Below, piece after piece: positions 44,201-52,062 of a stretch of DNA of 64,000 nt. This DNA comes from Rufibacter sediminis (GTDB lineage: Bacteria; Bacteroidota; Bacteroidia; Cytophagales; Hymenobacteraceae): assembly GCF_014269285.1 (NCBI RefSeq), contig NZ_JACOAF010000041.1:333086-397085 (forward strand). The letters run 5' to 3'. A program made the position numbers and the translations under genes. Below the pieces are notes generated by a model, which saw only the letters and a list, made by a program, of their open reading frames with translations, was not told the origin of the DNA and made no database searches. The stretch's first letter is position 1. Each line of letters opens with the position of its first letter.

Positions 44201-44935
44201 GAGTACAACCAGATGCTGCAGAAACTGGAGGAAAGCAAGCAGGAACTGACTCTGCGCGAAAAAGAAGCGGCCTGGAAGGAAATGGCCCGGCAGGTGGCCC
44301 ACGAGATCAAGAACCCACTTACACCCATGAAGCTTTCTCTGCAGTACCTCCGCAAAGCCATGCAGGACGGGCGTAGTAATCTGGAGGAACTGGTGGAGAA
44401 AATCTCCAATACCATGATCACCCAGATTGATGTACTAAGCGATATTGCCACCTCGTTCTCCAATTTCACGGCCATGCCGGAACTGAAACTAGAGATTCTG
44501 GAGTTGAACAGCTTGATACGCAGAACCACTGATTTGCACCTCAATCCGCAGCAGCACCGGGTAGACGTCCTTTTGCCAGAGGAAACTGTGTATGTGAAAG
44601 CCGATGAAAACCAACTCATCCGGATTTTCAATAACCTGTTGCTAAACGCCCTGCAAGCCGTGCCCTCTGCGCAAACTCCTGAGATAAAAGTGACCCTGCA
44701 ACTGGACGGTACGCCGTGGGCGCTGGTGAGCATTCAGGACAACGGAACGGGGATTCCCGCGGATGTCCAGCCCAAGATCTTTATTCCCAACTTCAGTACC
44801 AAATACTCCGGCTCCGGCATCGGGCTGGCCGTGGTGAAGAAAGGCGTGGAGGCGATTGGCGGTTCCATTTGGTTTGAGACGCAGGAGAATGTAGGAACTA
44901 CCTTTTTCCTGAAACTGCCGGTAGTGCCCTCATGA
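41240..44935 (+). CDS. Large NtrY-like sensor histidine kinase
   Basis: A 1231-residue membrane kinase. The frame begins with TTG at 41240; no ATG precedes the first helix (about 7-27), so a TTG start is likely. An extracytoplasmic region follows, then about eight helices (about 207-470), a second extracytoplasmic region, helices near 715-745 and 755-780, a further sensor region, then helix plus HAMP (about 925-985). The catalytic core has H1021 in RQVAHEIKNPLTPMKLSLQY, the N box NQLIRIFNNLLLNALQAV, DNGTGIP and GSGIGLAVVKK. No response regulator is adjacent. Two 36-bp palindromic elements lie inside the frame (residues about 69-81 and 307-319). It overlaps the next gene by ATGA. Confidence 0.92.
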   Translation: MKYRYTLPLFFFLLSLLLGGVAAFLQVSVQRDLLEAPEKQMVEEVQERLHGLLKKSRQEMELVTADLPLDSAFFSENLPKTTTPLFVYKQNKLVFWSEHSLRPELEPRYLTKMQQVVENRFGRFVVLRHQPSPEYSVLAVVPLEVKYGINNAYLRSGLNPEIFEDHVATVQLEGGNGAIPIADENGNYLFSLRVLEPGQWLHADKFTLSLYLLSFLSAVVALVTLYQRLRRNGRVATALWTVLLGLLFVRAVMLLSRFPSNVQELELFSPRVYAASWWSPSLGDLLLNEICFLVMALLVYRFSRPLRFTSVFYKTTQKKLWSCIVIGVIITVLIISWYETYRSLFINSQPHLDITQNIQIGVEKLLLYLVMILHTLAMSWILRLLLNALPFTAQGKLPFAYSWMTVLVLALGWAFWRDAPSGNWVVLFASAALVGWEQLHRNLGQRAGIYSSIFMLNILSASLGAAALYDLYTVQLRSDKQRLASQLLKDRDDLTEYLLAQAADDISQDFLIQQVFNSPWGKLNTVEQKILRHHLRAITENYAVTVRIFDFTGESFNDLDSLSTLEAYAQRWGPRSKSTNQRGQLLVASEPDPGKFMYLQEIKIPVAFEQWVTVVLEVSPKLTAPNSVLPELLVERKTTPVNTIPSSSYALRKGNRWLKTEGYFEYGQHFSPRLFDIPQLYTQGLSLADYHHQGARANNGTVALVSTPSYGAGSWLSNFSFLFLLHTFSLFSLLLLVMLYRGHLIESILSTFGTKIQLFLNLGVLVPLVLVSITIGSLVTDSYRQDLIRGYTDQGEFVRQNILTSNWGANLFKGRPDSLSRRINRLAVVAQAELNIYNADGQLRLSSQPALFEAGVLSTRLNPQAFEALKEQGLNRILLEEKAGTLPYSTIYVPLRVSPNTPPKGYLAIPFFDSEKELNNKLIQLITTILNIFSVLFLLFVLMSYMATRALTVPLQLLTERLKRTSLTGNNEKLVYQSRDEIGLLVHEYNQMLQKLEESKQELTLREKEAAWKEMARQVAHEIKNPLTPMKLSLQYLRKAMQDGRSNLEELVEKISNTMITQIDVLSDIATSFSNFTAMPELKLEILELNSLIRRTTDLHLNPQQHRVDVLLPEETVYVKADENQLIRIFNNLLLNALQAVPSAQTPEIKVTLQLDGTPWALVSIQDNGTGIPADVQPKIFIPNFSTKYSGSGIGLAVVKKGVEAIGGSIWFETQENVGTTFFLKLPVVPS
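41446..41481. repeat. Palindromic element, copy 20, inside the histidine kinase gene
   Basis: GGATTCTGCC, core CTTTTCAGAAAAC, CTGCCCAAAAC: the right half matches the consensus, the left arm is diverged. It is translated as DSAFFSENLPKT and keeps the frame open. Confidence 0.5.
42159..42194. repeat. Palindromic element, copy 21, inside the histidine kinase gene
   Basis: GTTTTACGTCTG, core TTTTCTACAAAAC, AACCCAAAAGA: full-length match, translated as FTSVFYKTTQKK, in a loop between predicted helices. Confidence 0.65.
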
Positions 44936-47900
44936 GGTACTGGGGCTTCATATTTATTTTTCTAGGGGTTCTTCTTTGGTCAGGGCAGACCCGGGGGCAA
45001 GGCTTGTCGAACCGCCGTTGCCAGTGGGTGAAGCTGCAGCCCGGTCCCTTCCAGCTGGATTCCCTCACCATTGCTGAAAATACCATTGAAATCCTGGATC
45101 GGCGGCAAATACGCCAGCCGTTGAGCTTTCACTATGATCCGGTGACTAATCTGTTTCAGTTCATTGGTGTGCCGGAGCCCGCACCTGCGCCCACCTTACA
45201 GCCTGATAGCCTGGTGCGGGACAGCACCGGCGCGTTTTCGCCCTATTTTCGTAAAAGCACGCCTAAAACAGATTCGGTGCTGGTCTGCTACCGGGTACTG
45301 CCGCTCAACGTGGCTTCGCCTAGTTTCAAGCGCGACATTCGTACCTGGGATTCCACCTCGTTTGAACGTTCTTACGTCCTGAACCCGGTGGCTCCGCGCG
45401 AGGAGCTTTTCAAAACGCCGGGCCTGAACAAAACCGGCAGCATCTCGCGCGGGGTATCGGTGGGGAATGCCCAGAACGTCTTCGTGAACTCGGCCTTGAA
45501 CCTACAGCTGGAGGGAAAACTGACCGATGAGATCAACATCACCGCTTCCATCACCGACCAGAACATTCCCTTTCAGCCCGAAGGGAATACCCAGCAGTTG
45601 CAGGAGTTTGACCGGGTTTTTATCACCCTGCAACACCGGCTCTGGACAGTCACCGGCGGCGACGTGGTCCTGCGCAACCGGCCGGCGTCGCATTTCCTGA
45701 AATTCTATAAAAACGTGCAGGGCGGGGCGCTGGAAGTGAACCGAGGGAAGCCCGGCTGGGAAAGTGCCACCTCCATTGCGGCCTCGGTGGCCAAGGGGAA
45801 ATTTGCTTCGGAAACCATTTCGCCCCTGGAGAGTGTGCAGGGGCCTTACCGCCTGCGCGGACCCAACGGCGAGCGCTACATCATTGTGCTGGCCAACTCA
45901 GAACGTGTTTACCTGGACGGCAAGCTGCTCACGCGTGGCTTTGACTACGACTACGTCATTGACTACAACCAGGCGGAGATCACGTTCACGCCCAAGTGGA
46001 TTATCACCCGCAACTCCCGCATCAGGGTAGATTTTGAGTACTCAGACCAGAACTACACCCGCAGCGTGGTACATGCCAGCCATTACCAGAAAATGGGCAA
46101 ATTCAACGTGTACGGCAACTTCTACAACGAGGCAGACAACCCCAACAATCCGCTTACGCTCTCGCTGAGCACCGATGAAAGACGCCTGCTTTCGCAGATC
46201 GGGGATGATCCGGCTCTGGCGGTGGCTCCCAGCGGTGACTCGGTGCGCTTTGACCGAAACCAGGTCTTGTACCTCCGGAAAGACACCGTCACCACCAGCG
46301 GCAGCACGTTCAGTATTTATGAATATTCCACCGACTCTACGCGGGCCTACTATGCGGTCAGCTTTACCGAGGTAGCCACCGGCGGGAATTACGTTCTGCA
46401 GAACACCACCGTGAACGGGCGGGTCTACCAGTGGGTGGAGCCGGTGAACGGCGTGCCCCAGGGCCGCTATGAACCCATCCGGATTCTGCCCACGCCCATC
46501 CAGAAACAGATGATGACCCTAGGCGGAAGCTGGACGCTGGACGAGAAAACCAACGTCTTTCTGGAAGTAGCGGGCTCTAAAAACGACCTCAACCGCTATT
46601 CCAATGTGGATTCCGGCGATGACCAGGGCAAGGGCATCCGGGTGGGCTACCAGCTGAACGACCGCCCGATTAAATTCCTAGGCGACTACAAGCTGCGGAG
46701 CGCCATGACCTATGAGTACACAGATCCCAACTTCTCGCCCATAGACCGCTACCGCGATGTAGAGTTTGACCGGGACTGGAGCAGCCCTACCAACACCACC
46801 TCAGCAAGGCAGTCCAGGATTCAGGACCACATTTTCACCTTCGCCGTCGGCGGAACCAAAGATGCCCAACATTTCATCAATTATCGCGTGAGCCGCCGCT
46901 ACCGCCCCACCGAGGTAGATGGCATCCAGCACTACCTGGAACTGGCGCAGAAAGTTCAGGCCCTGGAGCTGCGCGGAAACTTGTTCCTGCTCAAAAACGA
47001 ACTCACCGAAAGCACCTCTGATTGGGTGCGCGGCGAAGTGGGCGTGCAGTACCGGACCCGCTTCTTCACGCCCGGCTACGTCTACCGTTTTGACAAGAAC
47101 CGCATCACCTCTAAGCTGAATGAAACGCTGGTAGGGTCCGCGAATTACTTTGACGACCACCTGTTCTACCTGGAAAGCCGCGATACCGCCCGGGTCAAGT
47201 ACCGCGCTGAGTATAGCCGCCGGGTGGATTTTACGCCCGAAAACGGAGAAATGGGCAATAAACAGGTGGCCAACACCTTTAACGTCAGTACCAGTGCGCT
47301 CATCAGGAAAACGCAGCAGCTCACGGCGGTGATCACGCTGCGCAAGTTGCAGGCCAAAGACAGCCTCACGGAAACTACCGTCCTGTCCAAGATCAACTGG
47401 AACGGCGATTTCCTGGACCGGCACCTGCGTTCTGAGATGACGTACGCCATTGGCAACGGCCGCGAGCTGAAACGTGAATACCGGTTCGTGGAAACCGTGC
47501 CGGGGCAGGGGACCCACTATTTCGAGGATCTGAACCAGGACGGGCGGCAAGACCTGAACGAGTTTTTTGAGTCGCAGGAATCTGATCCGCCGTACCGGCG
47601 CAACTTCATCAAGGTGTTCATCGCCACCGATGAATACGTGCTGGCCTACACCAACACCTTCACGTATCGCCTGAACAGCAGCCTGCCGCGGGCCTGGCAA
47701 AACGCCGAGACCAAGTGGAAACGGATTGCTTCCAAGTTTTCGGCTCTCTCCTTCGTGACCATAGACAAGCGCATCACTGAGGATGATCTGGGCAGCCGCC
47801 TGAATCCGTTCAGTCTGAATTTCGCCGATTCCACTTTGCTTTCGCTCACGCGGTCTTACCGGAACACGCTGTATTTTAACCGGAGCAATCCCAAATACGG

Positions 47901-48489
47901 CGTAGAGTGGACGGTGCAGCAGGGGCTACAGAAAACGCTGCTCACCAACGGTACCGATGTCCGGAACAACGCCAGCCAGCAGGTGCTGGTGCGGGTGAAT
48001 CTTACTGAGGTCTTCTCCAGCCAGTTGAACGTGACCCGCTCCAAACGCGAAAGCGCCTCCAATTACCTCTCCACCAAAAACTTCCTGATCAGGTCCTGGG
48101 AAGCCATGCCCGAGCTCTCGTACCAACCCAATCCCACTATCCGGTTCACGGGTACCTACCAGTGGATGAACAAGGAAAATGAGCAGGACGCGCAGGAAAA
48201 GGCCCTGTTTCATGAATTGGGCGCCGAAACACGTTTAAGCCAGGTGGGCAAGCGGACGGTGACCGGCATCATGAAATACATCAACATCAAGTACACCGGC
48301 CTGGACACCTCTCCGGTGGCCTATGAAATGCTGAACGGCTTCAGGGCCGGCAACAACCTCACCTGGAACCTAGCCCTGCAGCAGCGCCTCAGCAGCGGCC
48401 TCAACATCACCGTGGACTATGACGGTCGCAAACCGCAAGGCGTACGCACCATCCACACCGGCCGCATGCAGGTATCGGTGCTGTTTTAG
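44932..48489 (+). CDS. Very large predicted outer-membrane protein
   Basis: An 1185-residue protein with a signal peptide (about 1-22, ending GQTRG), then long strand-rich sequence with barrel-like repeats (LEGKLTDEINITASITDQNI, RVFITLQHRLWTVTGGDVVL) and a C-terminal strand ending MQVSVLF. DNA and protein character fit a 20- to 30-strand outer-membrane barrel with an N-terminal periplasmic region. I do not recognise a named family; a distant relation to the SprA-type translocon is conceivable but unsupported. Its ATG overlaps the histidine kinase stop codon, so the two are translationally coupled. A full-length 36-bp palindromic element is embedded at residues about 101-112. Confidence 0.8.
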   Translation: MRYWGFIFIFLGVLLWSGQTRGQGLSNRRCQWVKLQPGPFQLDSLTIAENTIEILDRRQIRQPLSFHYDPVTNLFQFIGVPEPAPAPTLQPDSLVRDSTGAFSPYFRKSTPKTDSVLVCYRVLPLNVASPSFKRDIRTWDSTSFERSYVLNPVAPREELFKTPGLNKTGSISRGVSVGNAQNVFVNSALNLQLEGKLTDEINITASITDQNIPFQPEGNTQQLQEFDRVFITLQHRLWTVTGGDVVLRNRPASHFLKFYKNVQGGALEVNRGKPGWESATSIAASVAKGKFASETISPLESVQGPYRLRGPNGERYIIVLANSERVYLDGKLLTRGFDYDYVIDYNQAEITFTPKWIITRNSRIRVDFEYSDQNYTRSVVHASHYQKMGKFNVYGNFYNEADNPNNPLTLSLSTDERRLLSQIGDDPALAVAPSGDSVRFDRNQVLYLRKDTVTTSGSTFSIYEYSTDSTRAYYAVSFTEVATGGNYVLQNTTVNGRVYQWVEPVNGVPQGRYEPIRILPTPIQKQMMTLGGSWTLDEKTNVFLEVAGSKNDLNRYSNVDSGDDQGKGIRVGYQLNDRPIKFLGDYKLRSAMTYEYTDPNFSPIDRYRDVEFDRDWSSPTNTTSARQSRIQDHIFTFAVGGTKDAQHFINYRVSRRYRPTEVDGIQHYLELAQKVQALELRGNLFLLKNELTESTSDWVRGEVGVQYRTRFFTPGYVYRFDKNRITSKLNETLVGSANYFDDHLFYLESRDTARVKYRAEYSRRVDFTPENGEMGNKQVANTFNVSTSALIRKTQQLTAVITLRKLQAKDSLTETTVLSKINWNGDFLDRHLRSEMTYAIGNGRELKREYRFVETVPGQGTHYFEDLNQDGRQDLNEFFESQESDPPYRRNFIKVFIATDEYVLAYTNTFTYRLNSSLPRAWQNAETKWKRIASKFSALSFVTIDKRITEDDLGSRLNPFSLNFADSTLLSLTRSYRNTLYFNRSNPKYGVEWTVQQGLQKTLLTNGTDVRNNASQQVLVRVNLTEVFSSQLNVTRSKRESASNYLSTKNFLIRSWEAMPELSYQPNPTIRFTGTYQWMNKENEQDAQEKALFHELGAETRLSQVGKRTVTGIMKYINIKYTGLDTSPVAYEMLNGFRAGNNLTWNLALQQRLSSGLNITVDYDGRKPQGVRTIHTGRMQVSVLF
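45234..45269. repeat. Palindromic element, copy 22, inside the outer-membrane protein gene
   Basis: GTTTTCGCCCTA, core TTTTCGTAAAAG, CACGCCTAAAAC: full 36 bp, translated as FSPYFRKSTPKT between the leader region and the first barrel strands. Confidence 0.7.
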
Positions 48490-48516
48490 TGAGTGGAGTT
48501 CTGGATTGTCCCTCTT

Positions 48517-48552
48517 GTTTCGGGGCCGTTTTCCAGAAAACAGGGCAGAAAC
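48517..48552. repeat. 36-bp palindromic element, copy 23
   Basis: GTTTCGGGGCCG, core TTTTCCAGAAAAC, AGGGCAGAAAC, 28 bp after the outer-membrane protein gene. Confidence 0.8.
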
Positions 48553-48648
48553 GGGGAAGACACTCGCAGGAGCTGCGCACGCTACGAGGTCAAAAGAAGA
48601 GTTCTGAATTCTGAGTCTTGAGTTCTGAGTCTAACTAAATGAAAGCAA

Positions 48649-48848
48649 CTGGCGCGAGACTTCAGTCTCGTGACAAAGGATGATGCGAGTCTCCAGACTC
48701 GCCGGGAATCACCAGCAAGATTTTACGATGACGCGGGTTTATATCCGGGGCCGGTAGAATCCCATAAAGCCCGGTTTCGCTGCTACCGCAGCGAGGGAGT
48801 CGGAGACTCCCAGCATCAGAAGGCACGAGTCTGGAGACTCGCGCCAGG
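48649..48848. mobile_element. REPIN-like element (inverted pair of REP sequences)
   Basis: A 200-bp non-coding unit whose two ends are inverted copies: CTGGCGCGAGACTTCAGTC at the left, and the right end reads CTGGCGCGAGTCTCCAGAC on the minus strand. Each end contains two small palindromes (left: 48651-48674 and GCGAGTCTCCAGACTCGC at 48685-48702; right: GGGAGTCGGAGACTCCC at 48795-48811 and 48822-48847). This architecture is that of REP doublets mobilised by RAYT (Y1-type) transposases. No transposase gene lies in the window, so it would be non-autonomous. A short tandem TTCTGA/GAGTTCTGAG tract (48599-48632) precedes it. Confidence 0.7.
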
Positions 48849-48879
48849 GTATCGCTTAAGATGCTTTATTTCTTTTGAT

Positions 48880-49737
48880 TTATGTGGTGGTGTAATGCCG
48901 CCGGAGCCAGGCACTGATGCCGCTGAGGCCGGGGAAGAGCACCCGCTCGGTGATGTTGGCCTGGTCCAGTTTGTCTCTGATCTCCCATTTCAGTTTAGCC
49001 GGAATAATGAGGCGGTAGTACAGGTCCGGGTGATCTTGCAGCCACTCGCAGAGCATGGCATCTGGGGTGGACATCATGGAGAAAAGCGCGTACTGGTGCA
49101 CAATGCGCTCATCCAGGGAGGGAGGCTCCATGAACAGCACAAACGGCTTCTCCTGAAATTCGCTTAGGCTGTTGAGAGAAGTGGCCACCGGCTCTAGCAC
49201 TTCGGGCGTGAACACGTTGGAGCCTTCCTTCCGGATGACTTTTTGCAGCACCTCGGGGAGGTAATCAGTGGATTTGACGTAGTTCACGCACCAGATCACG
49301 CCATCCTCATGGAAGTTGTTGAGGTCTGAGGTGGCGAAATGCAGCGCCACGTATGGCGAGTAGGTCCAGTCCATGAGGCGGGTGGGGAGCCCGTGGTGTT
49401 GGGCCACGGCCAGCCAGTTCCAGAAAGACTCGCCAATCTCCATGGTGCCGCCCATGCTTCCCCGCGAATATTTGCGAAAGTTGCGGAGCAGATGCGGTTC
49501 CAGTTTGGGGAAGTCGCCGCCAATGCGCATGAGGCTGGTCTTGAGGTTGTAGCCTTTGTTCCATAAACCTCTGAAGACGTAGGGCGATCGGTACCGGTTC
49601 AGTTTGTCATCCCAGGAATCCCGAAAAAGTTCTCGCTGCAATTCTTCCCAGGTCTCCACGCGTAAGTCATTGGCCATGGCCAACGAAGTAGATGAATCTT
49701 CTGCACTCATGTCGTTTTCTACGATGGAGAAGGCCAT
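48880..49737 (-). CDS. FRG-domain protein
   Basis: A 285-residue cytoplasmic protein with an FRG domain, named for the Phe-Arg-Gly triad seen here in YVFRGLWNKGYNL. The domain continues with WLAVAQHHGLPTRLMDWTYS and PYVALHFA, both typical. The first about 20 residues look unstructured; the ATG at 49737 is the longest reasonable start. The activity of FRG proteins is not established; they are patchily distributed and turn up in accessory and phage-related regions. It is a single gene flanked by a REPIN-like element and housekeeping genes, suggesting an insertion between core genes. A defence role is possible but unsupported by partner genes. Confidence 0.85.
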   Translation of the reverse strand: MAFSIVENDMSAEDSSTSLAMANDLRVETWEELQRELFRDSWDDKLNRYRSPYVFRGLWNKGYNLKTSLMRIGGDFPKLEPHLLRNFRKYSRGSMGGTMEIGESFWNWLAVAQHHGLPTRLMDWTYSPYVALHFATSDLNNFHEDGVIWCVNYVKSTDYLPEVLQKVIRKEGSNVFTPEVLEPVATSLNSLSEFQEKPFVLFMEPPSLDERIVHQYALFSMMSTPDAMLCEWLQDHPDLYYRLIIPAKLKWEIRDKLDQANITERVLFPGLSGISAWLRRHYTTT

Positions 49738-49849
49738 AGGAGTTCTGGTGGGGAAACAGATTACGGGTTAATTCAGGAGTTTAGGTAGTAATACGAAAAA
49801 AGGGGGGCGGTTTGTTTACCCTGCTGCAAATGAGCTAAATCAAGAGTGT

Positions 49850-49885
49850 GTTTTGAGGGCGTTTCCGGGAAAAAGAGCTTAAAAC
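49850..49885. repeat. 36-bp palindromic element, copy 24
   Basis: GTTTTGAGGGCG, core TTTCCGGGAAAAA, GAGCTTAAAAC, running directly into the hldD terminator. Confidence 0.75.
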
Positions 49886-49919
49886 AGAAGAGCAGACTAC
49901 CGGTCTGCTCTTCTGTTTT
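49881..49919. terminator. Bidirectional intrinsic terminator after hldD
   Basis: A 17-bp perfect stem AAAACAGAAGAGCAGAC and complement, loop TACCG. Its first five bases are the end of the palindromic element. Confidence 0.88.
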
Positions 49920-49923
49920 GCTG

Positions 49924-50889
49924 CTAATAATGGGAACCCATCATGAGGTAATTCTGGACGTAGTCTTGAATGCCTTCCTCCAGCGTATGGAACGGTTGGT
50001 CATAGCCAATGCTGCGGAGTTTGGCCATGTTGGCCTGGGTGTAGTACTGGTATTTGTCCCGGATGTCCTCCGGCGTGTCTTTAAAATCGATGTTGATGTC
50101 CGCGCCCATGGCGGTGAAGGTGTTGAAGGCCAGGTCCAGGAACGTGCGGGCCTCGCCGCTGCCCAGGTTGTAAATGCCCGAGTTCTTGCGGTGGTGCATA
50201 AGCCAGTAGAGCACGTCTACCACGTCTTTCACGTACACGAAATCGCGCATCTGCTTGCCGTCTTCGTAGTCGGGGTTGTGGGAGCGGAACAAAGTGAGCC
50301 GGCCGTTGTCTTTGATGGAGTTGAAGGCATGCATCACTACGGAGCCCATGCGGCCTTTGTGGTACTCATTGGGGCCGTACACGTTGAAGAACTTGAGCCC
50401 CACCCAGAAGAATGGCTTGGCGGTTTGCTCCAGCGCCCATTTATCAAATTCGTTTTTGGAATCGCCGTAGGCATTGAGCGGACGGAGCAGGGAGATGATG
50501 GATTCGTCATCGTCATAGCCCAGCGTGCCGGAACCGTACGTCGCCGCCGAGGAAGCGTACACCAGCGGGATCTGGTACTCGCAGCAGGCATTCCACACGT
50601 TTTTGGAGTAGTCCAGGTTCAGGAGATCAAGTACCTCCAGGTTAGTTTCAGTCGTATCGGTGCGAGCACCCAGGTGGAAGATGAACTCCACGTCCTCGTA
50701 ATGCTTATCCAGCCAGGTGAAGAAATCGTGGCGGTCTACAAACTCCTTTATTTTTTTCCCTTCTACGTTGGGCAGCTTTTTCGCCACAGAAAAGTTGTCT
50801 ACCACCACTATGTCATTGAAATTGGCGGCATTGAGACGGGAAACAAGGCAGCTGGCAATGAATCCGGCCGCTCCGGTGACTACGATCAT
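49924..50889 (-). CDS. hldD: ADP-L-glycero-D-manno-heptose-6-epimerase
   Basis: A 321-residue extended short-chain epimerase. The ATG at 50889 starts MIVVTGAAGFIASCLVSRLN with the NAD(P)-binding GxxGxxA/S motif; the frame upstream is not conserved. YASSAATYG and the catalytic Tyr-x-x-x-Lys region (LNAYGDSKNEFD) follow. NVYGPNEYHKGRMGSVVMHA is the HldD-type signature that distinguishes it from other sugar epimerases. It makes the L,D-heptose precursor of the LPS inner core. Symbol is given on that signature. Confidence 0.88.
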   Translation of the reverse strand: MIVVTGAAGFIASCLVSRLNAANFNDIVVVDNFSVAKKLPNVEGKKIKEFVDRHDFFTWLDKHYEDVEFIFHLGARTDTTETNLEVLDLLNLDYSKNVWNACCEYQIPLVYASSAATYGSGTLGYDDDESIISLLRPLNAYGDSKNEFDKWALEQTAKPFFWVGLKFFNVYGPNEYHKGRMGSVVMHAFNSIKDNGRLTLFRSHNPDYEDGKQMRDFVYVKDVVDVLYWLMHHRKNSGIYNLGSGEARTFLDLAFNTFTAMGADINIDFKDTPEDIRDKYQYYTQANMAKLRSIGYDQPFHTLEEGIQDYVQNYLMMGSHY

Positions 50890-50959
50890 GGAAATTGAGG
50901 TTAAGTTCTGTGCAAAGCTACCCAAAGGTACGAAAGTTTTGCTCAGACGATTTGCCTGC

Positions 50960-50995
50960 GTTTTGGGCCTGTTTTCCAGAAAGTGGCCTTAAAAT
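50960..50995. repeat. 36-bp palindromic element, copy 25
   Basis: GTTTTGGGCCTG, core TTTTCCAGAAAG, TGGCCTTAAAAT; only about 25 bp from copy 26, the closest pair in the window. Confidence 0.85.
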
Positions 50996-51020
50996 AACTT
51001 TAAACGGAAGCCGCAGCTTT

Positions 51021-51056
51021 GTTTTTAGCCTGTTTTCCGGAAAAGGCACGTAAAAC
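51021..51056. repeat. 36-bp palindromic element, copy 26
   Basis: GTTTTTAGCCTG, core TTTTCCGGAAAA, GGCACGTAAAAC; in the divergent gap between hldD and the btuF-like gene. Confidence 0.8.
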
Positions 51057-51083
51057 AGCCACGCAAGGGGAGGGGAGCAGACG

Positions 51084-51113
51084 TTTCGGCTTTGCCTAAA
51101 TCCTGTATCTTTG
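51084..51113 (+). promoter_or_regulatory. Promoter of the btuF-btuC-queD operon
   Basis: TATCTTTG (51106-51113) with TTTCG at 51084-51088 about 17 bp upstream. The transcript would start within a few bases of the ATG at 51124, leaving no room for a cobalamin riboswitch. Confidence 0.65.
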
Positions 51114-51123
51114 GCCGTATTTT

Positions 51124-52062
51124 ATGGTAAAGCTATTCTCGGTGACAAAAACAGGTGCTTCAGGATTGGGTTCTACGTTTCGCTTCTGGCTGGGCTTCAT
51201 CTGCCTCCTCAGCTTTTGGGCCTGTGAGTCTAAAAAAACATCGGCTCCGGCTTCCTCGGCGTTCCGGACCGTTACCGATGATCTGGGCCGAACTGTCAAC
51301 CTACCGGTGCTGCCGAAACGCGTGATGGCCCTGACGCCTTCCCTGACCGAGATGCTTTTCGCCGTCGCGGATACCGCTTCCATCATCGCCCGTACCCAGA
51401 ACTGCGATTTTCCGGCTGCGGCGCTCACCAAACCGGTGCTCAACAACTACCCCATGGATTATGAGCGCCTCCTGGCCCTGAAACCCGACGTTGTTTTTGC
51501 CACAGATGGTATTATCTCCATGGAAGTTGCCGCACAGGTGCAGAAATTGGGCATTCCCATTTACTTCCAGACCTATGACAGCGTAGCCGATATCATCCGG
51601 GGCATCCGGAGCCTGGGCGTTCTCCTGCACCGTGAGACCCAAGCCAATGCCGTGGCCGATTCCCTGCAAACCCAGCTGAACCAGTTGGCCGCTGATACCG
51701 CTGGCCCAAACCGTCCCCGCGTGCTGGCCATTACCTGGCAAGACCCCATTTACGTGTACGGCCGCAACACTGTCTTCTCTGACAAACTGCGGTATGCCGG
51801 TGGGCAGAACGCCGTTACTGAGGTTTTCGCGCAGCCGTACCCCGCCCTCACCCGGGAATATATCCTGAAAATGAACCCCGAGGTCATCATCGGGAGCGAT
51901 TTCGCCAAGATGGAGAAGACGTTTTTCTCGCTTTACCCAGAACTGCGCCGCATCAAAGCGTATCAGAACAAACGGATCTATCAGGTGACCGATGATCTGA
52001 TGTCCCGCCCCAGTCCGCGCGTGGTGGAAGGCATTGCTGAGCTTAAAGCCGTTCTCCGGTGA
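51124..52062 (+). CDS. ABC transporter substrate-binding lipoprotein (BtuF/FecB-like)
   Basis: A 312-residue lipoprotein (LLSFWAC, Cys 34) of the helical-backbone binding-protein family for cobalamin, siderophores or heme. Diagnostic stretches are VTDDLGRTVNLPVLPKRVMA and LTPSLTEMLFAVAD, and KPDVVFATDGI. The long pre-lipobox segment (33 residues) is unusual but the promoter position supports this start. Its TGA overlaps the GTG of the permease gene. B12 is the likelier ligand on family resemblance; iron chelates cannot be excluded. No TonB receptor or ATPase is adjacent. Confidence 0.88.
   Translation: MVKLFSVTKTGASGLGSTFRFWLGFICLLSFWACESKKTSAPASSAFRTVTDDLGRTVNLPVLPKRVMALTPSLTEMLFAVADTASIIARTQNCDFPAAALTKPVLNNYPMDYERLLALKPDVVFATDGIISMEVAAQVQKLGIPIYFQTYDSVADIIRGIRSLGVLLHRETQANAVADSLQTQLNQLAADTAGPNRPRVLAITWQDPIYVYGRNTVFSDKLRYAGGQNAVTEVFAQPYPALTREYILKMNPEVIIGSDFAKMEKTFFSLYPELRRIKAYQNKRIYQVTDDLMSRPSPRVVEGIAELKAVLR

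Noticed and set aside
48599-48848. CRISPR array
   Set aside because: The repeated palindromes are few, irregularly spaced and inverted, without uniform spacers or cas genes.
51057-51123. Cobalamin riboswitch upstream of the btuF-like gene
   Set aside because: The promoter box lies about 10 bp before the start codon, leaving no leader for a riboswitch.
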